Origin: Neocallimastix lanati (nom. inval.)
Lineage: Eukaryota > Neocallimastigomycota > Neocallimastigomycetes > Neocallimastigales > Neocallimastigaceae
Reading direction: 5' to 3'
Length of the DNA stretch: 64,000 bases
NCBI GenBank assembly: GCA_016946835.1
Contig: JACVTC010000066.1
Location: forward strand, 786,001-850,000
Part shown: in pieces, positions 24,328 to 35,530 of the stretch
Numbering within the stretch: position 1 is the first letter of the stretch
How the letters are laid out: every line of letters begins with the position of its first letter
Made by a program: the position numbers and the translations under genes
Notes under the pieces: model-generated
The model's input: the letters and a program-made list of their open reading frames with translations, nothing else
Database searches by the model: none
What the model was told of the DNA's origin: nothing

Positions 24328-26036
24328 TGTAATAATTTAATTAAAAAATTATAATTAAATTATTAATCATTAATATTAGCTCTAACTGCTAATATTAAAG
24401 GTTTAGAAAAGAATCATACTTACCTATGGTTCTTTCTAATTATCGAGTTTATTATAACGAATTATAATAGACGAAACACTAAAATTGATAAGGAAAAGTT
24501 TTAATTATAAAATTTGTTTTATTAAAATAATTTGTTTTATTATTTATTAAAAATTTTAAATGTTAAAACTTATTGTTATTATTATTATATTATAATTGTT
24601 ATAATAATAACTCTTGATTTCTCAAAGAGAACTCAAGAGCCTTATTTATACTTTTTTGTCAAAATAAGGTTAAAATCAAAAGGGGTTCTAATCTTAACAA
24701 ATCTCTTATCTAGGAAAAGACTAGAAGAAAAACCTAGATAAGTTTTTTGATCGATATTCTATCCATATCGATCATCGCGTTAATTAAGTAAAACCGATTA
24801 CTTTTAAGAAGTAATTGGAAAAACCTTAATTAACCGATTACTTAATCTAATATAATGATCGAAAATATAAGAATAAAATAATGAAAATTATTTCGATCAT
24901 AAAATTTAAAATTTAATCTATTTAGTTCTATTTTATAGAATTTTACATAAAAATTATAAAACAATACATTAATAATAAAATACATGATTAATACAATACA
25001 AAATACATGATAGAATACAGAATACATTGATAAAATACAGAATAGTGTTTTAGTTTATGATTTAATAAGTGAGAGAAAACTAAAACTAATAAATTTAATA
25101 ATTAAGTGAATAATTAAATAAATTTAATATTATTTTAAATGTATAAAAATTATTTGATTAAATAAATTTTTAATATTAAACTAAATAAAATTTTAATATA
25201 TAATTAAATAAATTATTAATTATAATTAATTGTATAAATGAAATATGAGTTAAATAAAAGTTATATTAATTATAACCTAACTATGTTGAAATTATAACTG
25301 AATTGAAATCTCAATTTCAGTTATTTACATTTCAATAATTAAAAATATTATTTATTTAATTATAAATAATATATATATTTAAATAATTAATAATTAATAT
25401 AAATTCTTGTTTAATATTTAAAGGGTTATCTTAGGCCTAATAATCCTGAGAATATTAATAAATAAGGTTTATATTAATAATTAATTTCAATGATACATTT
25501 GACGTCACGTGTATTTTATTTATATTATGTTTTTATATATGTTTACAACATATCTATATTAAATTCAATTATTCAAATTAATTATATAATTAAATTTATC
25601 CTTATATTTTATTATTATTTATATTATTATTATCTTATAATTAAATATTATTATTATGTAACTTACAAAGTATAAAAGAAAGATGTAAAAATCTATCTTT
25701 TATGTTCTTTGTAAGGTTATTGTAAAATTACGTTAATAGTAATATATTATAGATATTTTATTATTAAATAAAATCAATAAATTTAAAATCAAATTAATTT
25801 GATAATTCTAATTATCAAAGTTTATTATAAATAAATTTTCATTAAACTAAACATTTAAATATTTATTATTATAATAATATATCTATATAGTATATTACTA
25901 TATAGACATATCGACTTAGTGAATATTTTTATTAAAACATATTATTTTATTTAAATTTAAATTATAAATTATATCAAAATCTTAACAAACTAAGAAAATA
26001 TAATTATTTTGTTAAAAATAATTATAGATTCTTACA
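24328..26036 (-). repeat. Probable solo LTR I, with strong hairpins
   Basis: A 1.7-kb noncoding block from TGTAATAA to CTTACA, flanked by acaa and aacaag. It contains hairpins CTTATCTAGG/CCTAGATAAG (24705-24742) and TGATCGATAT/ATATCGATCA (24748-24774), and a longer imperfect one at about 25659-25716 built on ACTTACAAAG and CTTTGTAAGGT. Parts match LTR G in reverse orientation. It has no open frames of note. Confidence 0.6.
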
Positions 26037-26042
26037 AACAAG

Positions 26043-27051
26043 TGGTAGACTCGGGGTTGACACTTAGATATTTAAAATCAAGCAGGGGGGGACGGGTATT
26101 ACCCTGCTTTGATTTTAAAAAAAAAAAAAAAATAATTCTTGATTAAAAATTATTTATTTTTTTTATTAATATAAAAGTTTTTTATTTAAAGTACACACAT
26201 TTAATTTTTAAGAAATTGTTACAATATTTATATTTTTTTATAAATTTAAAGTATAATTAATTGTTTATAATTTAAGTAATTTTATAGAATTATTGAATTA
26301 ATTTTATATCAATAATTCATTTTTGTTTTAATTTTTATAAATATAATAATATAATATTCAAATATAATTTAATTAAAAATAATTATAAAATAAATATATA
26401 GAAAATAGTTTTTACTATTTTCCGTGATATTTTTAAGTTAAATAAATTGTTTTTAAAGATTAATATAATAAATTTAATAATCTTTAATTATTTTAAATAA
26501 TACTTGTAATTATTTTCAAAATAAAATAAAATTTTTATAATATTTAATTAATAAATTTGATAATAATAATTTTTATAATAAGTAAAAATTTTTAATAATA
26601 ATTTTTAATAATAAATTTAATTAATAATCTTAATAATTTTATAATAATATTTAATAGTTATAATATATAAATTTTTATAATAATATTTAATAATTTTAAT
26701 AATTTTATAATATTAATAATTTATAATAATTTTTAGAATAATATTTAATTAATAATTTTAATAATTTTATAATAATTTTTATAATAATATTTAATTAATA
26801 GTTTTAATAGTTTAGTATCTTAAAAGTATAATTTTAATATTTACAATTGTATTTTAATATACATATATTTAATAATATAACAATAAAATAATTAATTAAA
26901 ATTTATTTACATTATTTACAAGTTAAAATTAATTTATATCAAAATAAATTAAATTTTATTATTAAGTTTAGGTTATCAAGAATATAGGAAAGTACAATTT
27001 AGTAAAGAATTATTAATAATAAAATAAAGGTTATTAATTCATTCTTTACCA
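26043..27051 (-). repeat. LTR B, 3' copy
   Basis: Begins TGGTAGACTCGGGG and ends ATTCTTTACCA (TGGTA/TACCA inverted ends). 1009 bp. It matches 33790-34799, and its last 400 bp match the partial LTR at 2145-2553. Confidence 0.93.
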
Positions 27052-27074
27052 TGATGCCCCCTCTAAAACTCAAG

Positions 27075-30000
27075 CTACATCGAAGCTGAGTTATACTTGA
27101 CTATATTCTTCAAATGAACATTTCTATTCATTTGAATTCCAGAATTTGGATCAGCCAAGGTAACCGTATTAAATTGTTTTTTTATAACTTTAAGAGGACC
27201 AACAAAATAAGGTTCTAGTTTAGTTCTTGAAAAATTTCTAACTAGAACTAAATCACCTTACCTAATTCTTTTTCCTTCATTCAAACTATTCTTTTCCTCT
27301 CTTCTAGCAGCCCAATACTTATTTGCATTTTTAACATTTTCGGCTGCTTCTAAAGTCCATCGGTAATGATTTATAAATTTTTCTAACAACACTTCATCCG
27401 ATGACTTATTAATATCCTTGGTAGGTCTAGCAGCAATATCAAAAGGCTGCTGATCCTCCCTACCATAAACCAACTCAAAACTTGAATGTTTTGTTACCTT
27501 ATTTTTGGTAGTTCTAAGAGCCCATAAGGCGGATGGTAAAACTTCATCCCAATCCTTATTCTTAGAACCCAACAACCTCAATAACTTGCCGATCTCTTTA
27601 TTACGGTTTTCCGTAAGTCCATTACTTTCAGGATGATATGTGGAAATAAACTTCACATATACATCATAGAGATCTAAAAATATTTTCGTCATGTCCGAGG
27701 TGAACTGAACACCATTGTCAGTTGTTATTACCTGTGGAACACCATGACGAGCAAACACATTAATTAAGAACTTAATCACATCCTGTGATGTTATATTTTC
27801 CGTGGGTTCTGCTTCAACCCATTTGGTGAAGTAATCCACCACAACCATAATATATTGATTATTATTCTTCGTTTTAATCAAAGGTCCAATAATATCTAAA
27901 CCCAAATGTATAAAAGGACCTTCTACTTTAGTTGGAATATTTTCTGTAGGTTCTGGATATGGTTGTGACCTATTCAACTGACACTTGTCACAACTTTGCA
28001 CCACTCTTTTAATATCCATCACCATATTATTCCAATAAAAACTTTTACGAAGCCTTTGATAAGTCTTATAATATCCCTCATGACCTATCTTATGGGCTTC
28101 TAAAATAAGTTTTACTCTTTCCGTTTGATCCGTAATTAATTTACGATAGTCATTACCATCAACAAAATAATCTTCACCATCTATCGTAACAAATTTTTCA
28201 TTTATAAAGTCTTTAATAGTTTTAGAAAGCAACTCTTCTTCTTCCTTTGAAGTTAACTTAGTTGCCAATACCACAGAATCATCTCTTTTCTTCATCCTAG
28301 ATAATGCATCGGCTAACACATTTTTCTTACCCATTTGATATTGAATTTCAACACCAAGGGTACTAACAGTTAAGCACCACCTTGCTTGCCTAGCATTATT
28401 AGGTTCCTTATTTTTAAAGAAACTGATTAAAGGTTTATGATCTGTTATTACTACTGTTTTATTAGGATTTCCTAATATATAAGATTTCAACTTAGTAATA
28501 CAATAAATTAATGCAGCTCCTTCCAAGTCAGTAATGCCATAATTTTTCTCGGCTTTACTTAAACTTCTACTTATATAATGAACTGGATGTTCCTTTTTGG
28601 TTTCTAAATCTTCTTGGAGTAATACTCCTCCAATACCTTCATAGGAAGCATCAGTTCTAATTATAAACCTTTGATTAAAACTTGGATATTTTAAAATTGG
28701 AGCATTTATTAACTTTTCTTTTAACAGATCAAAACTTTGTTGATGTTCATTATTCCATTTATATTTAACATTCTTTCTTAATAATTTACATAAAGGAGCA
28801 GAGATTTGGGCATATTTATCAATAAAGTTTCTATAATATCCTACTGCTCCAAGAAAAGATCGTAATTCATGAACATCAACAGGTGCTACCCACTCCTTGA
28901 TAGCCTTAATTTTGCTATCCTGGGGACTTAAACCTTTCACTGATGCCTTATGACCTAAGACTTCTACTTCAGTCTGCATAAAGGCACATTTTTCAATGTT
29001 AACTTTCAATTTGTGTTGGCGAAATACTTCCAACACTTGCCTAATGTGGCTTATGTGTTCTTTTATACTCTTAGAGTATATTAAAATATCATCTATAAAG
29101 TTAAAAACAAACTTTCCTATAAATGGGAAAAGAATCCTATTCATTTCCCTTTGAAATGTAGCTGGGGCTCCGGTTAAACCAAAAGGCATAACCTTGAATT
29201 GGTAGTTACCAAATTTTGTGGTGAAGGTGGTAATTTCTACGCTTTCCTCATCCATCAAAATTTGATGATAACCAGAGTAAAGATCCATTGTTGTAAAAAT
29301 CTGTGCCCCATCTAAACTATCAAATATCTCATCAATGTAAGGTAATGAATAAGAATCTTTAACTGTTAAATCATTAACCTTACGATAATCAATACATAAT
29401 CGCCATTTACCGTTCTTCTTCGGTACTAACACTATTGGCGATGACCATTCGGAACAAGAAGGTTCAATTAATTTCTTATTAATTAATTTAATTAATTCCT
29501 CCTTAAGTATATCCGACTTAAATTTAACTAATCTATAGCACCTTTGCTTAACTGGTTTCGCACCAGGAATTAAATTAATCTTATGTGGAGGAAGATCAGA
29601 AGGTGTTAATTCTTCTGAAGAAGTAGCAACTATTTCTAAGTTCTCCTCCAGAATTTTAATTATTTCATCTTTATATTTTTCGTTTAAAGTATTTAGGAAA
29701 ATTTCATGATGAATATATTGCTTTGGGGATAATCCTTCAATTTTCTTTAAATCATTCTTTTTGGAATCCTCATCCAAAGCCTTAATCATACACAACAACT
29801 TTTCTTCATCTTCATAATCATTATTAATAGGTGCAATAACGTCAATTACTCCCTCAGGAGTAATTTGACACAAACTATATAAAATGGGGTGGATAAACAA
29901 ATTATAATCAATTTGGGTTTTTAAGTTAATTAGAATATCGTAAAAAGGATCCTCCTTTTCTACTATTCTACAATTAACCATTAATACAAGATTATTAATC

Positions 30001-31124
30001 TTTACTGGCACCCGAATGATATAACCTTCCGAGTAATCATCATTCTTAGTTGCCAACCTAATTCTGCCACGACTAATATCAATAGGTTCATATTCGGACG
30101 GAAGCTTATCTAAAAATTGTTGAGTAATTATACTTAAATTACTACATGAATCAATTAAAGCCTTCCCCGAAACACCTTCAACTGTAACATCAACCATGGC
30201 AATATCCTCTTCACATGGTTCGTTACCTTTACTTTTATAAGTGTGGTCTATGTTATTAACGACCACAGTCGTGGCTGACACATTATCCAACACCCCAGAG
30301 ATATTAGATTGGTCCCTATCCAATTTAATACCCTGTGACACCTTATATCTTAATTTTGGAGCAGCATCCAATAACTGTCCAAAAGTAATATTGCAATGGG
30401 CAGAATTTAAATCTTTAAGAATATCATATTCTTCTTCCCCCGATTGCATCTTAATTTTCCTAGATACCCTAGAACTTTTAATTTCTTTTTGAGTATCTTT
30501 ATCTTTACTATTTAACACCCTAGTTAAATCAATTACTTTATTATTCTCCTTCACAATACTTTTATTATTATCATTATTTTTTTTCATTAAATTTTTATTC
30601 TTTCTTTTATCATTATTTACATTATTTACAATAACTTCATCATTCACTAATGAATTATTATTAATATTATCATTACTATTATCATTACTATGATTATTAC
30701 TATAATTAGTATTACTATTACTAGCTCTTTCATTATCACGAATTTGTCTTTCACTCTCTTTTTCTTTTTCAATTCGTGGTTGAGCTAGAATAGATGGTTT
30801 AATTTGTTTAACAATTTTATTACTTATATTATTTTCTTTTACTTCTCGTTCTTTCTGTTTTCGTAATGCAGGAGTTATTATAGGTTTAGGATTCTCCTTC
30901 AACGACTTATGAATCCTTTTCTCTGCACTACCTTCATCATTATTAACATCATAAATTTTACGTTTAGATGCTCCTACTAAATAATCAACTTTCTTTTTAT
31001 TAACCACCCTTTTATTAGCAGGAGTTTCTTCAATATTAGAAAGACGAGAATTTTTAATTTCTTTTTGATATTTAAGTGAAGCTGCTTTATTAAGTATGGG
31101 AGAGCTTCTTATCCCATTACTCAA
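27075..31124 (-). pseudogene. Pol of element B (PR-RT-RNase H-IN), one late nonsense codon
   Basis: 1288 residues are open from the frameshift point to a TAA at 27258-27260. The same frame then continues for about 60 residues of integrase C-terminus to a TAG at 27075. Domains in order: Asn/Lys-rich N-terminus; protease ALIDSCSNLSII near residue 323 (D-S-C in place of D-S-G); RT with KWRLCIDYRKVN and FIDD near 678; RNase H IIRTDASYEGIGG near 825; integrase H-H-C-C near 1013-1046; catalytic D, D and E with 35 residues between TDNG and TEN; and a GPL motif after the stop. There is no chromodomain. Loss of the integrase tail probably disables this copy. Confidence 0.92.
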
Positions 31125-31130
31125 TTTAAA
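31096..31130 (-). promoter_or_regulatory. -1 frameshift site of element B
   Basis: Gag ends CGT TTA AAT TGA. T TTA AAT (31124-31130) is a slippery heptamer directly before the stop. Slipping -1 reads TTG AGT AAT GGG, the exact start of the pol frame. Six bases downstream AUGGGA pairs perfectly with UCCCAU around a 10-base loop (31096-31117). Pol has no ATG near this point, which supports frameshifting over separate initiation. Confidence 0.88.
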
Positions 31131-31807
31131 CGTTTATTGTTTCTAATTTCCTTCCTATTTTTCTCAACAATTGCTCTCAACTTTGGGCAATTGTTTTGAT
31201 AATGACCTGGTTCTTTACAGAAATAACAAGCCTTTATTGTTAAACTTCTCATTTTTCTTGTTAATTCCTCTATGTCATTATCTTCTTTAGGTTTAATATT
31301 AACTTTTTGTTCTAATTTATTTTTAATAGGAGGATGAAAATTAACTCTATTATTAAAAGAAGATATATTTGCAGAAGGTGAAGGGGTAGTAGGATGTCTT
31401 CTTTGATTACTACCCATATAATTTAACCTATCTGCTTTTTCAGCAATTTTAAAGGCTTTTGACAGAGAAATGTTATCAAATAAGGTTAGACGTTTCCAGG
31501 CTTCAACATTGTTTTCAATGGAGTCTGTGTAATCTAAAACACTTATCTGACTTCTTTTCTTTTTATTTAATTTTAAATATAAAGTTTTATACTTGATATT
31601 AAAATCTTTGATTCTTTCATTTCTCTTAATTCTTAGAGCACGTAGCTCTCTTAATAAATTATTTTGATCCTCCCTAATGCCATAAAATTCTTCTATCGCT
31701 TTTACAATTCTATTAAGGGAAGGATAAGCCTTATTCTTTTTATCAATTTCTTTATCTTCTTCATTATCATCATCCTCATCTTCATCATTAATATCCTTAT
31801 AATTATT

Positions 31808-31844
<37 letters not shown>

Positions 31845-32074
31845 CTATCATCATCTTTATTATTATCATCCATTAATTCTTGGATGACTTTCCTGGTTTC
31901 ACCAATTGAGGTTAAAACACAGGCATAAAATATAATCTTGGAGTCTTCAACATGTTCAAGCTTTATCCAAAGCTCTAAATCAGACTTCCAAGTTTTAACA
32001 TCTAAATTTTCTTTGGATATTTTTTCAATATCCTTAAGTTCTTTTTTTAAATCTTTAAAATTAATTGTACTCAT
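31121..32074 (-). CDS. Gag of element B, with CCHC zinc knuckle
   Basis: The ATG at 32074 (MSTINFKDLKKELKDIE) is the first in frame; the open frame extends only a few codons further upstream and has no other ATG. The product is about 317 residues: a helical capsid-like N-terminus, a long Asp/Glu run (near residues 85-115, from a GAT/CAT microsatellite), further capsid-like sequence (LLRELRALRIKRNERIKDFN, AFKIAEKADRL) and a zinc knuckle CYFCKEPGHYQNNC. It ends at a TGA abutting the slippery heptamer. The frame is intact, so this is a plausible functional capsid protein. Confidence 0.88.
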
Positions 32075-32443
32075 TTTAAAAAAAAACACACTTTTAAAAA
32101 AAAATAAAATAAAAAAAAAATTGTTTTATTAATTATTTAATTGCTATATTTTTATTTATTTATTTATTTATTTACAATTAAAATTATATATTTAAGTAAT
32201 TTATATCTCTAGTGAGACGTTTCCGGCTAGTGTATATTTAATTTTGCTATATACACCCGTACTCCCCCTCCTGGACACTAGAATAAATATAAATTAATAA
32301 ACTAGTTGGAGTGTTCACTATTCTTTCAAGCTAATAACCCCTTTCGTTTATCTTTACTTAAATAAAAAAAATATATACAATTATTTACAAAAAAAATTTT
32401 TTTTTAATATAGCAATTAAAAATATTTAAAAACACAAAAATTA

Positions 32444-32479
<36 letters not shown>

Positions 32480-33082
32480 TTATTTATTTATTTATTTATT
32501 TGTTATCGGTTATTATTACAATATTTACAATTACAATTACAATTACAATTATTATTAAGTTTATATAATTACAACTTAAAAAAAACAAATAAACTTAATT
32601 AAAAACAAGGTAAATTAACAAACCTAATACAACTTGAAAAACCGCTATCTATTACAACTGCCGACCACGCAGAGGGACCTTAGTATTTCGGTATACTAAG
32701 TGAATTTGCCTGAGTCAAGTGGAGGAGCACCTAAACCGTGTTGAACGTATAATGGGTGATCTATAGGGTAATTTCTGCTTCCCAACAGTATTTACCGCTA
32801 TATCTAATCGGGGTTCGATTAGTTCGTAACCGGCCCCTCTCCAAACACCTGATTAAACCACTCGCAATTATAGAATTATCTATAACTGCTTAGTACGCAG
32901 TAAACTCAGTATATAGTTTTATTTGGAGCACGCGAAGACCAAATAAAACTGATGTTAATTTTTATTACTACCACAACAACAACAACAACAACAATCACAA
33001 CAACACCAACCACAACAACAACACAAAAAAACCGATAACAATAAAAAAAAATTTTATGATGATGATTGTAAAAGTGTGAAAA

Positions 33083-33113
<31 letters not shown>

Positions 33114-33179
33114 TAATTTAATTTAATTTAATTCTATTAAATTTAATTTAAAAAAAATTATTCTCATAATTCCAAAAAA
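32075..33179 (-). other. Structured leader of element B
   Basis: Noncoding leader between gag and the minisatellite. Islands less AT-rich than the window hold near-perfect hairpins: GTGTATAT/ATATACAC (32230-32256), CTTAGTAT/ATACTAAG with a 6-base loop (32679-32700), CTAATCG/CGATTAG (32804-32822), ACTGC/GCAGT (32885-32901), and a 12-bp stem AGTTTTATTTGG/CCAAATAAAACT (32915-32950). A CAA-rich run follows at 32970-33025, and poly-T or poly-A tracts separate the blocks. Genomic-RNA functions such as packaging or translation control are likely but inferred. Confidence 0.7.
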
Positions 33180-33724
33180 AAATAAGTCCTAGTAGTTCCA
33201 ATTTCCTTCTTGGTCTTCTCCTTCTTGGTCTCTTCTTCTTGGTCTTCTTCTTGGTCTTCTTCTTGGTCTTCTTCTTGGTTTTCTTCTTGGTCTTCTTCTT
33301 GGTTTTCTTCTTGGTTTTCTTCTTGGTTTTCTTCTTGGTTTTCTTCTTGGTTTTCTTCTTGGTCTTCTTCTTGGTCTTCTTCTTGGTTTTCTTCTTGGTC
33401 TTCTTTTTCTTGGTCTTCTTCCACTTGGTTTTCTTCTTGGTCTTCTTTTTCTTGGTCTTCTTCCACTTGGTCTACTTCTTGGTCTTCTTTTTCTTGGTCT
33501 TCTTCCACTTGGTCTACTTCTTGGTCTTCTTTTTCTTGGTCTTCTTCCACTTGGTCTACTTCTTGGTCTTCTTTTTCTTGGTCTTCTTCCACTTGGTCTA
33601 CTTCTTGGTCTTCTTTTTCTTGGTCTTCTTCCACTTGGTCTACTTCTTGGTCTTCTTTTTCTTGGTCTTCTTCCACTTGGTCTACTTCTTGGTCTTCTTT
33701 TTCTTGGTCTTCTTCCACTTGGTC

Positions 33725-33756
<32 letters not shown>

Positions 33757-33768
33757 CTTCTTCTTCTT
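33180..33768 (-). repeat. Minisatellite (about 8 x 42 bp plus 12-bp units) in the B leader
   Basis: Read on the minus strand, the repeat could encode an acidic, Gln-rich product: 14-residue units VEEDQEKEDQEVDQ, then four-residue EENQ or EEDQ units, then a basic tail. A GAA run sits next to the PBS. The frame is open for over 180 codons in the sense direction of the element but has no ATG, so translation is doubtful. It lies directly after the PBS (33769-33785, TGGTGGAGATATCGGGG). Confidence 0.8.
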
Positions 33769-33789
33769 CCCCGATATCTCCACCAATTT

Positions 33790-34799
33790 TGGTAGACTCG
33801 GGGTTGACACTTAGATATTTAAAATCAAGCAGGGGGGGACGGGTATTACCCTGCTTTGATTTTAAAAAAAAAAAAAAAAATAATTCTTGATTAAAAATTA
33901 TTTATTTTTTTTATTAATATAAAAGTTTTTTATTTAAAGTACACACATTTAATTTTTAAGAAATTGTTACAATATTTATATTTTTTTATAAATTTAAAGT
34001 ATAATTAATTGTTTATAATTTAAGTAATTTTATAGAATTATTGAATTAATTTTATATCAATAATTCATTTTTGTTTTAATTTTTATAAATATAATAATAT
34101 AATATTCAAATATAATTTAATTAAAAATAATTATAAAATAAATATATAGAAAATAGTTTTTACTATTTTCCGTGATATTTTTAAGTTAAATAAATTGTTT
34201 TTAAAGATTAATATAATAAATTTAATAATCTTTAATTATTTTAAATAATACTTGTAATTATTTTCAAAATAAAATAAAATTTTTATAATATTTAATTAAT
34301 AAATTTGATAATAATAATTTTTATAATAAGTAAAAATTTTTAATAATAATTTTTAATAATAAATTTAATTAATAATCTTAATAATTTTATAATAATATTT
34401 AATAGTTATAATATATAAATTTTTATAATAATATTTAATAATTTTAATAATTTTATAATATTAATAATTTATAATAATTTTTAGAATAATATTTAATTAA
34501 TAATTTTAATAATTTTATAATAATTTTTATAATAATATTTAATTAATAGTTTTAATAGTTTAGTATCTTAAAAGTATAATTTTAATATTTACAATTGTAT
34601 TTTAATATACATATATTTAATAATATAACAATAAAATAATTAATTAAAATTTATTTACATTATTTACAAGTTAAAATTAATTTATATCAAAATAAATTAA
34701 ATTTTATTATTAAGTTTAGGTTATCAAGAATATAGGAAAGTACAATTTAGTAAAGAATTATTAATAATAAAATAAAGGTTATTAATTCATTCTTTACCA
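33790..34799 (-). repeat. LTR B, 5' copy
   Basis: Apparently identical to 26043-27051 except for a poly-A run near 33865. On the minus strand this is the upstream, promoter-bearing LTR. It is followed by caag, then by LTR D. Confidence 0.93.
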
Positions 34800-34803
34800 C
34801 AAG

Positions 34804-35437
34804 TGATAAATAATAATAATATATATTAAGAAATAGTAAAAGATTTTATAATATTTTAAATATTAAAATAATTAAATAGTAATAACTTAATAATAATCTT
34901 GTTCATAATATTAAATAATTATAATAATTTTTATTATTATAATAATATTATTTAATAATAATATTTATATGCATTTGATTGGAAAATATAGTTACACCAA
35001 CTATAATAATAATATAAATATAAAATTTTTTATATGGAATAATTAGTTCTTTAGAAATTAATTTATAAAATAATTATGAAATTTATTAAGAGAATTTATT
35101 TAGAAAAATAATGAATTTTAACAATTAAAAATATTTCTCAACGTTGTATAATCAACTATAAAAATATTAAATAAAAATTATTATTATAACAAATATATAA
35201 AGTTATAAACTATATTATTTATATTATAGTATTTAACTATTTTAATTATTTATAAAAAGAATTATAATATTTAATATATAGATTAAATATTATATAAATT
35301 TTTAATAAAACATTTTTTTTAAAATAATTAAGTAAATTTAAATATTAAATATCGGTAAAACTTGTTAAAATAAAACAAGGTAAAACGATATAAAATAAGT
35401 TTAAGAAAATAAAATAAATAATACCTTAAACTTATTA
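34804..35437 (+). repeat. LTR D, 5' copy
   Basis: Starts TGATAAATAATAATAA and ends AAACTTATTA. It matches 41061-41691. The PBS TGGTGGAGAACC starts 2 bases after it (35440-35451). Confidence 0.9.
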
Positions 35438-35530
35438 AGTGGTGGAGAACCTCATTCTACTCCCGGGAAAGCAAATTCCTTGAACATTTTTTTATTATTA
35501 CATTTTTAAACCCATTTCTTGTATTTCAAA

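Larger units (their letters stand above)
26043..34799 (-). mobile_element. Ty3/gypsy retrotransposon B, full length, nearly intact
   Basis: LTRs at 26043-27051 and 33790-34799 appear identical over about 1 kb except for the length of one poly-A run, so this copy inserted very recently. The flanks read acaag (26038-26042) and (a)caag (34800-34803). Inside are the PBS (33769-33785), a 1.7-kb leader with hairpins and a minisatellite, an intact gag, a frameshift site, pol with one premature stop, and a polypurine tract (minus AGAGGGGGCATCA) touching the 3' LTR at 27052. Confidence 0.93.

Noticed and set aside
33164-33814. Long repetitive open frames on both strands in the CTT/GAA-type repeat
   Set aside because: They come from the 42-bp and 12-bp minisatellite. 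The sense frame lacks an ATG, and the plus-strand frames run against the element. Reported as a repeat.
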